Part shown: positions 35,734-44,676 of the stretch, piece after piece
Numbering within the stretch: the stretch's first letter is position 1
How the letters are laid out: each line of letters opens with the position of its first letter
Assembly: GCA_016281925.1 (NCBI GenBank)
Contig: JAEEJP010000006.1
Coordinates: forward strand, 1-49,995
Direction of reading: 5' to 3'
Origin: Methanomassiliicoccaceae archaeon
GTDB taxonomy: Archaea; Thermoplasmatota; Thermoplasmata; Methanomassiliicoccales; Methanomethylophilaceae
Length of the DNA: 49,995 nt
Program-made: the position numbers and the translations under genes
Notes under the pieces: generated by a model
What the model was told of the DNA's origin: nothing
What the model saw: only the letters and a program-made list of their open reading frames with translations
Databases searched by the model: none

Positions 35734-36316
35734 TCTCATCCTTCACGTAGTCGTCCCCGTTCTCGTCGCCGTAACCGATGCCGTCCTGGTTCTCGTCGGG
35801 GGTGTATTCTTCCTGATCGGACCCGCCGGCGGCGGCATCGGATCTCTTTTTCCTGCAGATGATGAAAACGGCGGCTCCGACCCCTATGATGGAAAGGAGG
35901 ACGGCCATGCCGAGGGCCTGCAGCGCATGGGGCGTGTCCAGGCCCCAGATCGCTTTGCTGTCTTTCATATCGAGTTTGACGTAGAGTGGGGGCTTCAACA
36001 CTCCGGCGGTCACATTCCCGAAGTCGACGTGCTCGAATCCGTTGCATTCGACTGCCACGGAATATTGGCCTTCCGGGCAGGGGAGGCTGAAGTAGCCTTT
36101 GGAATCGGTCGAGGCCCTGTATATGGTCCCGTCGATTCCCACCGCGGTTATCACGGCGTTTTTGAGGAAGGTGTTCTCCCCTTTGATGTCGCTGGAGACG
36201 TATCCCTGAATGAAACTGGCGCTTTCGCCGCCGTCATCCGCGTACGATGCGAACGGCAGGAACGCGGCCAGAATTATGATCGCCATGGCCGCCACGGGAA
36301 CCGCCAACTGTCTCAT
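35720..36316 (-). CDS. Secreted, membrane-anchored protein with a carboxypeptidase-regulatory-like domain
   Basis: About 198 residues: a signal peptide (LAVPVAAMAIIILAAFLPFASYA), then a beta-sandwich-like domain (FIQGYVSSDIKGENTFLKNA, GYFSLPCPEGQYSVAVECNG) as in CarboxypepD_reg/CnaB-like modules, one C-terminal helix (LGMAVLLSIIGVGAAVFIIC), and an acidic cytosolic tail. It is probably displayed on the cell surface. An in-frame GTG at 36328 is an alternative start. No specific function can be given. Confidence 0.7.
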   Translation of the reverse strand: MRQLAVPVAAMAIIILAAFLPFASYADDGGESASFIQGYVSSDIKGENTFLKNAVITAVGIDGTIYRASTDSKGYFSLPCPEGQYSVAVECNGFEHVDFGNVTAGVLKPPLYVKLDMKDSKAIWGLDTPHALQALGMAVLLSIIGVGAAVFIICRKKRSDAAAGGSDQEEYTPDENQDGIGYGDENGDDYVKDEISDS

Positions 36317-36429
36317 GCCATAGTGCACTGCATGGAAGCCTAATACGTTTTCGGGAGATTTCGGCTAATTGTGTATAGGTCAATAATGTTTATATTGCGT
36401 CCAATCATGGGCTATACGATTGTGGTCGG

Positions 36430-39400
36430 ATGATCGAGAGAATTGATAAGGCCTATACCAAGGGTGAGGTCATGGGGATGATGGAGCCTCTGATCTCCAC
36501 ATGGTTCAACGAGAAGTTCGATGACCTCACGATACCCCAGGCAAAGGCGATACCGGTCATCCATCAGCGCCGCAGCGTTCTGGTCTCGTCCCCGACGGGA
36601 TCGGGGAAGACGCTCACGGCTTTCACAAGCATAATCAACGAGCTCACCCGCTACGCCAGGGAGGGGACTCTCGAGGAGCGCGTGTACTGCATCTATATCT
36701 CCCCGCTCAAGGCCCTCGCGAACGACGTCAACCGCAATCTGAACACGCCTCTGGCGGAGATGAGGGAGGTCGCGGCCGCCCACGGCATGAACGTGCCGGA
36801 CATCAGGGTGGCGGTCAGATCCGGTGATACCAGCCAGGCCGACAGGCAGAAGATGGTCCGCCATCCCCCGCACATCCTCATCACCACGCCGGAGAGCATG
36901 GCGCTGATCCTCGCCGCGCCGAAATTCAGGGAATCCTTCAAGAAAGTGGAATGGGTCATCCTGGACGAGATCCATGACATATGCGATTCCAAGAGGGGGG
37001 CGTTCCTCTCCCTCACCCTGGAGCGCCTGAGAGCCCATTGCGACGGCGAGTTCACCCGCATCGGGCTGTCCGCCACCCTGGCTCCGATAGAGGAGATCGC
37101 CGGATATCTGGTGGGATGCAATCCCGACGGGACATCCAGGGATGCCGTCCTGATAGAATCGGGCTCTAAGAAGGAGCTCGATCTCAAGGTCATCTGCCCC
37201 GCCAACGACATGACCGCGCTTTCGTCGGACATAGTCAATTCGATGATGTACGATACCCTGAAGGAGCTGATAGACCAGCACGAGACGACATTGGTGTTCA
37301 CCAACACCCGTTCGGGGGCGGAGAGCGTCGTATACAAGCTGAAAGAGAGGGGCCTGGATAACATCGAGGTCCACCACAGCTCGCTGGGCAAGGAGATCAG
37401 GCTGGACGTCGAGGACCGCCTCAAGCGCGGGGAGATCAAATGCGTGGTCTCTTCGACGTCCCTGGAGCTCGGGATAGACATCGGATCAGTGGATCTGGTG
37501 TGCCAGATAGGATCCCCGAAATCAGTGGCGAAAGGGCTGCAGAGGATAGGGAGGAGCGGCCACAGCTTCGGGAAGATCGCGAAGGGCCGTCTTTTGGTGT
37601 TCGATCCGGACGATCTGGTGGAGTGCGCCGTGCTGTGCCGCGCCGCCCACCGCAGCGACGTCGACCGCGTCGGGATACCCGAGAACTGTTTGGACGTGCT
37701 GTCCCAGACGGTCGTCGGCATGAGCCTGGACAAGAGGTGGGAGGCGGACGAGGCCTACAGCCTGGTAAGAGGCTCGTACTGCTACCGGAGCCTCCCCCGC
37801 GAGAAATTCGACAGCGTCCTGAGGTATCTGGGGAGCAAGGACGATTTCGAAGGCGTCTATTCCAAGATATGGTACGACGAAGCCGAGGGGCAGTTCGGGA
37901 AGAAGAAAGGCTCCCGCATGATCTATTTCATGAATCTGGGGACGATCCCGGAGGAGGCCAATTACCGCGTGATCACCAGCCACGGGACGATGGCCGGGGA
38001 GCTGTCCGAGAAGTTCGTCGAGAGGCTGTCCCCCAGGGACGTCTTCGTCCTGGGAGGGCGCTCGTTCGAGTTCGTCCGCTCCAAGGGCATGACCGCCTAC
38101 GTCAAAGAGGCCAACGGAAGGAAGCCCACCGTGCCTTCCTGGGCGGGGGAGATGCTTCCCCGCAGCTTCGACCTCTCCATGGACATCGCGGAGTTCAGGA
38201 AGGAGATGGCGTCCCGCATAAAGGACCCGGATTCCAAGGCTGTGAACGCGATCTCCGAGGAATTCGACGTCAACGCCGGCTCCGCGCGCTCGATCCTCTC
38301 ATATTTCAGGGAGCAGGAGGCCGTAGCGGGATTCATCCCCGACTGCGACAATCTTGCCGTAGAGGAATACATCGATCCTTCCGGCAACCAGAAGCTGGTC
38401 TTCCATTTCCCGTTCGGCCGCAGGGTGAACGACGCCCTGTCCCGCGCATACGCATACAGGATGACCGCCATGATCGGGGCGAACGTATCGGTGACGATAT
38501 CCGACGACAGCTTCATGCTCGGATGCCCCAGGAGATTCGATATGTCCCTGATCCCGGGGATGATAAGGTCGTCCGAGCTGGAGCAGGTTCTGAGGAAGTC
38601 GCTCAAGGATTCGGAGATCTTCAAGCTGAGGTTCAGGCACACCGCCGCCCGCAGCTTCATGATACTCAGGAATTACAGGGGGAAGCCCATATCCGTCAAC
38701 AGGCAGCAGGTCAGATCAAGCTATCTGCTCGAGATGCTGGGCGACATGGAGGACGTCCCGGTCATCGAGGAGACATACAGGGAGGTCATGGAGGACGATA
38801 TGGACATCAGGAACGCGGAATACGTCCTGAACCTCCTGGATTCCGGAAGGATGGGCCTGAGACTCATCCATTACGGCGGCACGCCGTCCCCGTTCGCGCA
38901 TTCCGCCATCCTCTCCGGGTTCTCAGACATAGTCCTGATGGAGGACCGCTCCGCGCTTCTCAGAGAGCTGCACCGCAAAGTCCTGTACCGCGCGCTGGGG
39001 GATTCGGTGAGCGAGTTCGAGTTCACCGAGGACCAGATCATCCCGTATTTCGCGCAGAAAGCGCCCCGCATCTCCTGCAAGGAGGACATCCCCAAGCTTC
39101 TGATGAGGACCGGCCCTCTCCAGGCCATCCGCGAGCGCGGGCGCAACATCTACACTTACACCGACGAGGACAAGAAAACCGTGGACGGGTGGGTCAGGGA
39201 TCTTCTCAGGGAAGGCGCCATAGGCACCGTCTACATGGACGACGTCCACATCATGGCGGCGCCGGAGATCCCGTATTATGCCGCCGCCACCCGCAAGGAC
39301 CGCCGCCTCACGGACATGGACGAAGACGTTCTGGCCAGGGTCGGAGAGGGATCGACCATATCGGAGATCGCCGAGGCTCTGGAGGCCAGCGACGACGCGG

Positions 39401-41793
39401 TCCTGAGGAGCCTGAGGAAGCTGGAGTCCATGTACAGGGTCAGGCGCATCGACGTCGACGGCCGCGGGAAATGGACTTTCGCCCTCGCCGACTATCCCCC
39501 GGCCGAGCCCAAGGCCGCCGTCGACCGCATCATCCTGAGGTATCTGGACTGCTTCTCGCCGGCCACAGTGCAGGAGGCGGCGTTCGCGCTTTCCCTCCCG
39601 GACGACGAGGCATCCGCATCGCTGGAATCCCTCGCGGCTTCGGGCGAGGTCTCCAAAGGGCGCTTCCTGATCTCCGAGAACGACCAGTACATGCTGAAGC
39701 TGGACCACATGAGGCTCCGCTCCGGCAAGAAGAACGTGTTCGACTACGAGACGGTCGAGCGCTACAGGCTCTCCAAAGGGAGCGATTTCCCGGACATACG
39801 CTCGTATTTCGAGTTCTACGGCAGCGCCGGGAGCGAGATGGACGTCTACAACAGGGTGAAGGATTTCGACCTGAACGAATGGTATTCCATGAGGAAGTCC
39901 GGGGAGCTCCTGCTGGGGAGGTTCGTCCGCGGGAGGGTGAGATACGTGCTGAAGGAGGAGGGCGACAAATACGCCGCCCTGAGGCGCGAGGAGATCCAGC
40001 CCGGGGATCTGGCCGTCCTGAACATGATAGACGGCATGGGGAGGGCGACCATGAGGCAGCTCTCCGCAGCCTTGGGCGCGGACAAAGGGGAGGTGAAGGA
40101 CGCCGTCATGCGTCTGGACCGTTCTCTGCTCATAATCCGCGACTTCGACGAGAGGGAGGACTGGGGCACGGAGAACGTCTATGCCGTATACCATCCGTCG
40201 GAAGTCTCAGGGGATCCCACCAGGGATCTTCTGAGGAGGGCGGTGAAGGCCTACGGCCCCATCCCGGTCAGTTCACTTAGGTATCTGGTGGACGTGCCTC
40301 TGGATGCCATCGAAGCGATGCTCCCCGAGCTGGGGGCGGAGACCATAACCGTCGGCGAGGGCCAGTCCCAGATGGTGATCATGTCCGACGAGATACCCAA
40401 TCTGGAGAGGATGCCGGCCGCCGACCTCCCGCTCAAGGTGATCGCCCTTTCCGATCCCGACATAGGGTCGAAATGGGCGGAGATAGCCTCCCGCTACGGG
40501 GACAGGTGGGTGTATCCGATCGTCAGGGGCAACAGCGTATGCGGGGCGGTGGAGATGTGGGAGATGTCCGGATGCGTGGAGATCCGCGCCATGGACCTGA
40601 ACTCCCCCGATCTTCTCCCGGAGACCCTGGAGGCGCTGGACCGCATGATGGGATTCTTCCGCATGAAAGGCTTCGGCATCCTCCGCATAAGGGAGATCCT
40701 GGGCGTCGACGCCGCCGATCTGGATGATGCCATGCGCTCCGCCCTCGGAGAGGCGGGATACAGCTTCATAAACGGATTCTGGGCCGCGGGGGATTTCGTC
40801 CCGTGGACCATGACCATGCAGGAGATGCTCAGCTACATCTTCCGCAGGCAGCGCATCGCCAAGGGCGACAGGTTCCGCTCCGCCGCGGAGGCGATGGATT
40901 CCCGTGGATACATACGCAACGACCAGGAGCTCACGCCGCGCGTCGAGGACAAAACCGGCATGAAGAGGCTTCTGGAGAGGGGGAACGTCGTCAAGATGAC
41001 GCTTTCGCCGCCCTACCAGGGATTCACCACCCTCAGGTACGCCCCGGTCTTCCGCGCGGAGAAGGCCGCCAAGATCGAAGGCCCCGCCCTGGATCTGCTC
41101 AGGCTGATCAAAGACCGGCAGCCCGTCTCCAAGAGGGAGATAGCGGACCGTTCGCAGTATTCCGTCGACATCACGTCGGAAGCCCTGAATTACCTGTCCA
41201 AATCGTCGGTCCTGTATCAGGACGGGGATTCCATGTACAACCTGGTCCCCAACAGCGGCATGAGCCAGTTCGACGCGGCGAAAGAGATCGCCAAGATGCA
41301 TTTCGGTTTCTTCGGGGTCTTCTCGGCCGAGGAGCTGTCGTCGTTCCTGTCGGCGAGGATGCCGACGGTCAGGGCGGTGCTCAGAAGCCTGGAGGACGAA
41401 GGGTTCCTCAGGAAAGGGTTCTTCCTGGAAGGGGATCCCGCTCTGAGGTGGATGCTCTCGGAGGACGTGGGGAAGAGGCCCGAGCCGTTCACGGACCAGT
41501 TCCTCCTGAACACCCAGGACAATCTGCACATCTATCTCAGGGCTCTGATGAAGGAGCAGGTCCCCACCGGCAGATGCATAATATTCAGCGGGACCCGTCC
41601 GGTGGGCTCGTTCAAAGGCAAAGTCTGCCCCACCGGCGTGAAAGTCGAGGATTTCGAGGGCTCGAGCCGCGCCATGAGCATCCTGAAGGGCGTCGCGGAG
41701 ATATCCGGCGTCAGCCTGGAGACCGAAAGGCAGCGCGAGGACGACGACTGGAGCGTCTCGGAATCCTACATCAAATTCAATCCCGGCGCCTGA
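36430..41793 (+). CDS. lhr: Very large Lhr-type superfamily 2 helicase
   Basis: A 1787-residue protein. Residues 1-500 are an SF2 helicase core: SSPTGSGKT (motif I), LDEIHD (II), GLSATLAPIEEIA (III), TTLVFTNTRSGAE (IV) and GLQRIGRSGHSFGK (VI), the last typical of Lhr. The Lhr winged-helix and beta-barrel regions follow. The last third contains repeated winged-helix-like blocks resembling the long bacterial Lhr C-terminus with AlkZ-like HTH features. It probably acts in DNA repair. Ordinary archaeal Lhr proteins have about 850-950 residues, so this is about twice as long. TTTATATTG at about 36389 is the likely promoter. The frame is intact throughout. Confidence 0.85.
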   Translation: MIERIDKAYTKGEVMGMMEPLISTWFNEKFDDLTIPQAKAIPVIHQRRSVLVSSPTGSGKTLTAFTSIINELTRYAREGTLEERVYCIYISPLKALANDVNRNLNTPLAEMREVAAAHGMNVPDIRVAVRSGDTSQADRQKMVRHPPHILITTPESMALILAAPKFRESFKKVEWVILDEIHDICDSKRGAFLSLTLERLRAHCDGEFTRIGLSATLAPIEEIAGYLVGCNPDGTSRDAVLIESGSKKELDLKVICPANDMTALSSDIVNSMMYDTLKELIDQHETTLVFTNTRSGAESVVYKLKERGLDNIEVHHSSLGKEIRLDVEDRLKRGEIKCVVSSTSLELGIDIGSVDLVCQIGSPKSVAKGLQRIGRSGHSFGKIAKGRLLVFDPDDLVECAVLCRAAHRSDVDRVGIPENCLDVLSQTVVGMSLDKRWEADEAYSLVRGSYCYRSLPREKFDSVLRYLGSKDDFEGVYSKIWYDEAEGQFGKKKGSRMIYFMNLGTIPEEANYRVITSHGTMAGELSEKFVERLSPRDVFVLGGRSFEFVRSKGMTAYVKEANGRKPTVPSWAGEMLPRSFDLSMDIAEFRKEMASRIKDPDSKAVNAISEEFDVNAGSARSILSYFREQEAVAGFIPDCDNLAVEEYIDPSGNQKLVFHFPFGRRVNDALSRAYAYRMTAMIGANVSVTISDDSFMLGCPRRFDMSLIPGMIRSSELEQVLRKSLKDSEIFKLRFRHTAARSFMILRNYRGKPISVNRQQVRSSYLLEMLGDMEDVPVIEETYREVMEDDMDIRNAEYVLNLLDSGRMGLRLIHYGGTPSPFAHSAILSGFSDIVLMEDRSALLRELHRKVLYRALGDSVSEFEFTEDQIIPYFAQKAPRISCKEDIPKLLMRTGPLQAIRERGRNIYTYTDEDKKTVDGWVRDLLREGAIGTVYMDDVHIMAAPEIPYYAAATRKDRRLTDMDEDVLARVGEGSTISEIAEALEASDDAVLRSLRKLESMYRVRRIDVDGRGKWTFALADYPPAEPKAAVDRIILRYLDCFSPATVQEAAFALSLPDDEASASLESLAASGEVSKGRFLISENDQYMLKLDHMRLRSGKKNVFDYETVERYRLSKGSDFPDIRSYFEFYGSAGSEMDVYNRVKDFDLNEWYSMRKSGELLLGRFVRGRVRYVLKEEGDKYAALRREEIQPGDLAVLNMIDGMGRATMRQLSAALGADKGEVKDAVMRLDRSLLIIRDFDEREDWGTENVYAVYHPSEVSGDPTRDLLRRAVKAYGPIPVSSLRYLVDVPLDAIEAMLPELGAETITVGEGQSQMVIMSDEIPNLERMPAADLPLKVIALSDPDIGSKWAEIASRYGDRWVYPIVRGNSVCGAVEMWEMSGCVEIRAMDLNSPDLLPETLEALDRMMGFFRMKGFGILRIREILGVDAADLDDAMRSALGEAGYSFINGFWAAGDFVPWTMTMQEMLSYIFRRQRIAKGDRFRSAAEAMDSRGYIRNDQELTPRVEDKTGMKRLLERGNVVKMTLSPPYQGFTTLRYAPVFRAEKAAKIEGPALDLLRLIKDRQPVSKREIADRSQYSVDITSEALNYLSKSSVLYQDGDSMYNLVPNSGMSQFDAAKEIAKMHFGFFGVFSAEELSSFLSARMPTVRAVLRSLEDEGFLRKGFFLEGDPALRWMLSEDVGKRPEPFTDQFLLNTQDNLHIYLRALMKEQVPTGRCIIFSGTRPVGSFKGKVCPTGVKVEDFEGSSRAMSILKGVAEISGVSLETERQREDDDWSVSESYIKFNPGA

Positions 41794-41829
41794 ACGGTGT
41801 TAAATATCGGTTGGAAGGTCACTCCGGCG

Positions 41830-42228
41830 ATGAAGATACCGTGCGAACTGATCGTATGGCACGCCCTGCCGATGATACGCCGCGAGATGGCCGCGGAGCT
41901 CGTCGGGACCCACGGCATGAGCCAGGCCGACGTCGCCAGGAAATTCGGCATGACGGACGCGGCGGTGTCCCAGTACATCAGGCGGAAAAGGGGCGCCAGG
42001 CCGGAGTTCGACCTGGAGGATCCCGCCTATGCCGCTTTCATGGATGCCCTCAGGGAATCAGCCCGCAGGATCGCCGCCGAGGGCGTGGATCCTTCCGTGG
42101 AGATGTGCAGTCTGTGCGGCGTCTTCAGGAGAACCGGGCTTCTGGACAGGGCATATTCGGAGCAGACCGGATCCCCGCCGCCGAAATGCTCCTGCTATCC
42201 GTCGGATCAGGATGAGCGGACCGTCTGA
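41830..42228 (+). CDS. HTH transcriptional regulator with Cys-rich C-terminus
   Basis: A 132-residue protein with a helix-turn-helix (HGMSQADVARKFGMTDAAVSQYI) and a C-terminal pattern MCSLCGVF...KCSCYPSD, four Cys that may bind a metal or an iron-sulfur cluster. This matches the archaeal COG2522 type of regulator. TTAAATATC at 41800 lies about 25 nt before ATG 41830, so the message may be leaderless. Its position next to a DUF4143 gene and one operator-like repeat suggests, without proof, a local target. Confidence 0.78.
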   Translation: MKIPCELIVWHALPMIRREMAAELVGTHGMSQADVARKFGMTDAAVSQYIRRKRGARPEFDLEDPAYAAFMDALRESARRIAAEGVDPSVEMCSLCGVFRRTGLLDRAYSEQTGSPPPKCSCYPSDQDERTV

Positions 42229-42270
42229 TGCAATCGTTTTCTATCTGTCCCCGCGGCCGGATTTCAATTT

Positions 42271-42304
42271 CAGAAAAAAATGAAGTTGTACTTCGGATTT
42301 TTCT
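42271..42304. repeat. 34-bp palindromic direct repeat, left copy
   Basis: Matches 43603-43636 at 32 of 34 positions in the same orientation. Each copy is itself an imperfect inverted repeat (arms AGAAAAAAATGAAGTT and its near complement). It lies 26 bp before the DUF4143 ATPase start at 42331, and the second copy lies 39 bp after its stop. Confidence 0.85.
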
Positions 42305-42330
42305 TATACTCATAGCTCTCTTTCTCAGCC

Positions 42331-43563
42331 ATGATCGCCCGCACGATATTGCCGCATATCGAGCATGACATCCCTCTCAAACCCGTGGTTCTCATAACGG
42401 GAGCGCGTCAGACCGGGAAAACCACTCTGTGCGAGCTGATATCTAAGGAGTTCGGCTTCGATTACGTGACCCTGGCGGACCGCAGCGAGAGGACGCTGGC
42501 CAGGGAGGATCCGGACATGTTTCTGAGGGTGCATCCGGCTCCGCTGATCATAGACGAGGCTCAGTATGCCAAAGGATTGTTCGGCGCCATAGAAGCGGCC
42601 GTCGACAAGGCGAGATTCGATTCCGGACATAACGAAGGCATGTACATACTGACCGGAAGCCAGATCTACAGGCTGATGGAAGGCGTATCGGAACCCATGG
42701 CCGGGAGGGTATCCGTCATGCGCATGTCCCCTCTGAGCCTGAGCGAGATCGCCGGCAGGGAGGAGGTGCCGTTCAGGGTCGATTTCGAGGAGAACATCCG
42801 CAGATCGGCGGTTCTGAAGACGGATGTCCGCGATATGTTCGCGATGATCCACAGGGGTTCCTATCCGGAGCTGCATCAGAAGCCCGATCTGAAGGCGTCC
42901 AAGTTCTATTCGGATTACGTGGATACCTACATCGCGAGGGATGTGAGCGAGATCATCAATCTGAAGGACAAGGAGAAGTTCTACGCGTTCCTCGGGGTGG
43001 TGGCCTCTCTGACGGGCCAGGAGCTGGTGTACGAGACCGTATGCAAGGCCGTGGGCATATCGAAGCCGACGGCCGAATCGTGGCTGAGCGCTCTCCGCGC
43101 CGGCGGAATAATACATCTTCTTCCGGCCTACAGCGACAGGTCGATGGTGAAAGGGGCTGTCAAACGCCCCAAACTGTATTTCTGCGACACAGGCCTGGCC
43201 TGCTATCTCGCCAGGATATATGATCCGGAGACTCTGAGGGCAGGGTATCTCGGCGGCCCGATGGCGGAGACGTTCATTGTCAACGAAATCATGAAGTCAT
43301 ATTCCAACAACGCCGAGGATGCGGGCTTCTACTATTACCGGGACAAGAACGGCAACGAAATCGATCTGGTGATGGTGAGGGAGGGGAAGATGACATTGAT
43401 CGAATGCAAGGCGGGAATGACCTACGATTCGGCCGACGTCAAAGCTTTCTCCAGGCTGGAGCATTCGAATTACGGCGTGGGGCCGTCCTGTCTGATCTGC
43501 ATGACGGAGAAGGCATATCCGCTGAAAGACGGCGTTTATGCGCTGCCGGTGACGTCCATATGA
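42331..43563 (+). CDS. DUF4143-type AAA+ ATPase
   Basis: A 410-residue relative of the ATPase at 24888. Walker A TGARQTGKTTL, Walker B PLIIDEAQ, sensor-like YILTGSQ; a winged-helix-like middle (GISKPTAESWLSALRAGGII); and a nuclease-like C-terminus FYYYRDKNGNEIDLVMVREG with IECKAG. The gene sits exactly between two 34-bp direct repeats, like a cassette. TTTCTTATACTC just before the start is a possible TATA box. The biological role is unknown. Confidence 0.83.
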   Translation: MIARTILPHIEHDIPLKPVVLITGARQTGKTTLCELISKEFGFDYVTLADRSERTLAREDPDMFLRVHPAPLIIDEAQYAKGLFGAIEAAVDKARFDSGHNEGMYILTGSQIYRLMEGVSEPMAGRVSVMRMSPLSLSEIAGREEVPFRVDFEENIRRSAVLKTDVRDMFAMIHRGSYPELHQKPDLKASKFYSDYVDTYIARDVSEIINLKDKEKFYAFLGVVASLTGQELVYETVCKAVGISKPTAESWLSALRAGGIIHLLPAYSDRSMVKGAVKRPKLYFCDTGLACYLARIYDPETLRAGYLGGPMAETFIVNEIMKSYSNNAEDAGFYYYRDKNGNEIDLVMVREGKMTLIECKAGMTYDSADVKAFSRLEHSNYGVGPSCLICMTEKAYPLKDGVYALPVTSI

Positions 43564-43602
43564 GCGGGATTCTGTTTTCTAATCGAAGAGAGAATTATAT
43601 CT

Positions 43603-43636
43603 CAGAAAAAAATGAAGTTGAACTTCTGATTTTTCT
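43603..43636. repeat. 34-bp palindromic direct repeat, right copy
   Basis: Second copy of the element at 42271-42304. There is no gene directly downstream that it would obviously control (the next start is at 43728 with its own TATA box), which speaks for a boundary or recombination role rather than a simple operator. Confidence 0.85.
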
Positions 43637-43727
43637 GGAAGCTGCTGTTACTTCCTATGCGAGGTTCCTCCGGCAGACCGGAAGTCCCTGTTCCTTATTT
43701 TATACGGATACGGCATAACGGCGGCGC

Positions 43728-44537
43728 ATGAGATTCGGTCCCGCAGGATATCCGTCGGCAGGGAAGACGCCGGAGAAGTCGCTGGAATACACCAGAAGCA
43801 TAGGGTTGGACGCTTTGGAGGTGGAATTCGTCCGCGGGGCCCGCATCAGACCCGAACGCGCGGATGAGATCGGAGCAAAAGCCAGGGAGCTGGACATAAG
43901 GCTCAGCTGCCATGCGCCGTATTTCATCAGTTTCAACTCCGAGAATCCGGAGACCAGGGAGAAGAGCGTGGAATATGTCACAAGCACAGCCAGGGCTGCC
44001 CACCATCTGGGGGCGTATCTGATAGTGATACACGCGGCTTCGTACGGGAAATCGCCGGAAACAGCCCTTCCATCGGTTATAGAGGGGCTCTCCAAGTGCA
44101 AGGACGTCCTCGACGACGAAGGCATAAAAGACGTCATCCTCGGCGTGGAGACCATGGGGAAGCTGGGCCAGTTCGGGACCCTGGAGGAAATCGCGAAGGT
44201 CATGGATTCCGTCGACGGGGTCAGGCCGGTGCTGGATGTGGCGCATGTGCATGCCCGCGGCCGCGGACGGCTGAAGACAGAGGCCGACATGCGCGATCTG
44301 ATAGAGGAATTCTTCCCTCTGTGCGGGGATATAGCGCATTTCCACATAAGCTGCATAAAATACGGCGACAAAGGCGAGATATCGCATCTTCCGCTGGAAT
44401 CCAAGGATCCAGATCTTCAGATGCTGGCGGACGTCCTGCAGGATTCGAAGCAGGAATGCACCTTCATCTGCGAGTCGCCGCTGATAGAGGAGGACGCGGT
44501 GGTATTCAGGGATATGTTCCCGGCATACCGCCGCTGA
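43728..44537 (+). CDS. Endonuclease IV-like TIM-barrel protein
   Basis: A 269-residue sugar-isomerase/AP-endonuclease-2 fold protein: LSCHAPYFISFNSENPE, VIHAASYGKSP, GVETMGK, PVLDVAHVHARG and AHFHISCIKYGDKG supply the His, Glu and Asp residues of a zinc site as in endonuclease IV. It may cut abasic DNA. TTTTATACGG at about 43697 lies 25-30 nt before the ATG. Confidence 0.82.
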   Translation: MRFGPAGYPSAGKTPEKSLEYTRSIGLDALEVEFVRGARIRPERADEIGAKARELDIRLSCHAPYFISFNSENPETREKSVEYVTSTARAAHHLGAYLIVIHAASYGKSPETALPSVIEGLSKCKDVLDDEGIKDVILGVETMGKLGQFGTLEEIAKVMDSVDGVRPVLDVAHVHARGRGRLKTEADMRDLIEEFFPLCGDIAHFHISCIKYGDKGEISHLPLESKDPDLQMLADVLQDSKQECTFICESPLIEEDAVVFRDMFPAYRR

Positions 44538-44585
44538 ACGCCTCGCAACACGGTTTTTATAGTATCATTCGTTCCAGTAGCCGAC

Positions 44586-44660
44586 GCCACTGTGGCTTAG
44601 GGGTATAGCGGCGGTTTCGTAAACCGCAGGCCGGGGGTTCGATCCCCTCCAGTGGCTCCA
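44586..44660 (+). tRNA. tRNA-Thr (anticodon CGT), CCA encoded
   Basis: Acceptor arms GCCACTG (44586-44592) and CAGTGGC (44650-44656) pair perfectly. The anticodon stem GCGGT/ACCGC encloses the loop TTCGTAA with anticodon CGT, reading ACG. The T arm GGGGGTTCGATCCCCTC is complete, and T plus CCA follow. There is no intron. TTTTTATAG at about 44553 is the likely promoter. Confidence 0.95.
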
Positions 44661-44676
44661 TCATTTTCCGGCTCTT

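Noticed and set aside
37440-40280. A 946-codon Arg/Gly-rich frame inside lhr
   Set aside because: It is a shifted shadow of the helicase gene with abnormal composition and no family features.
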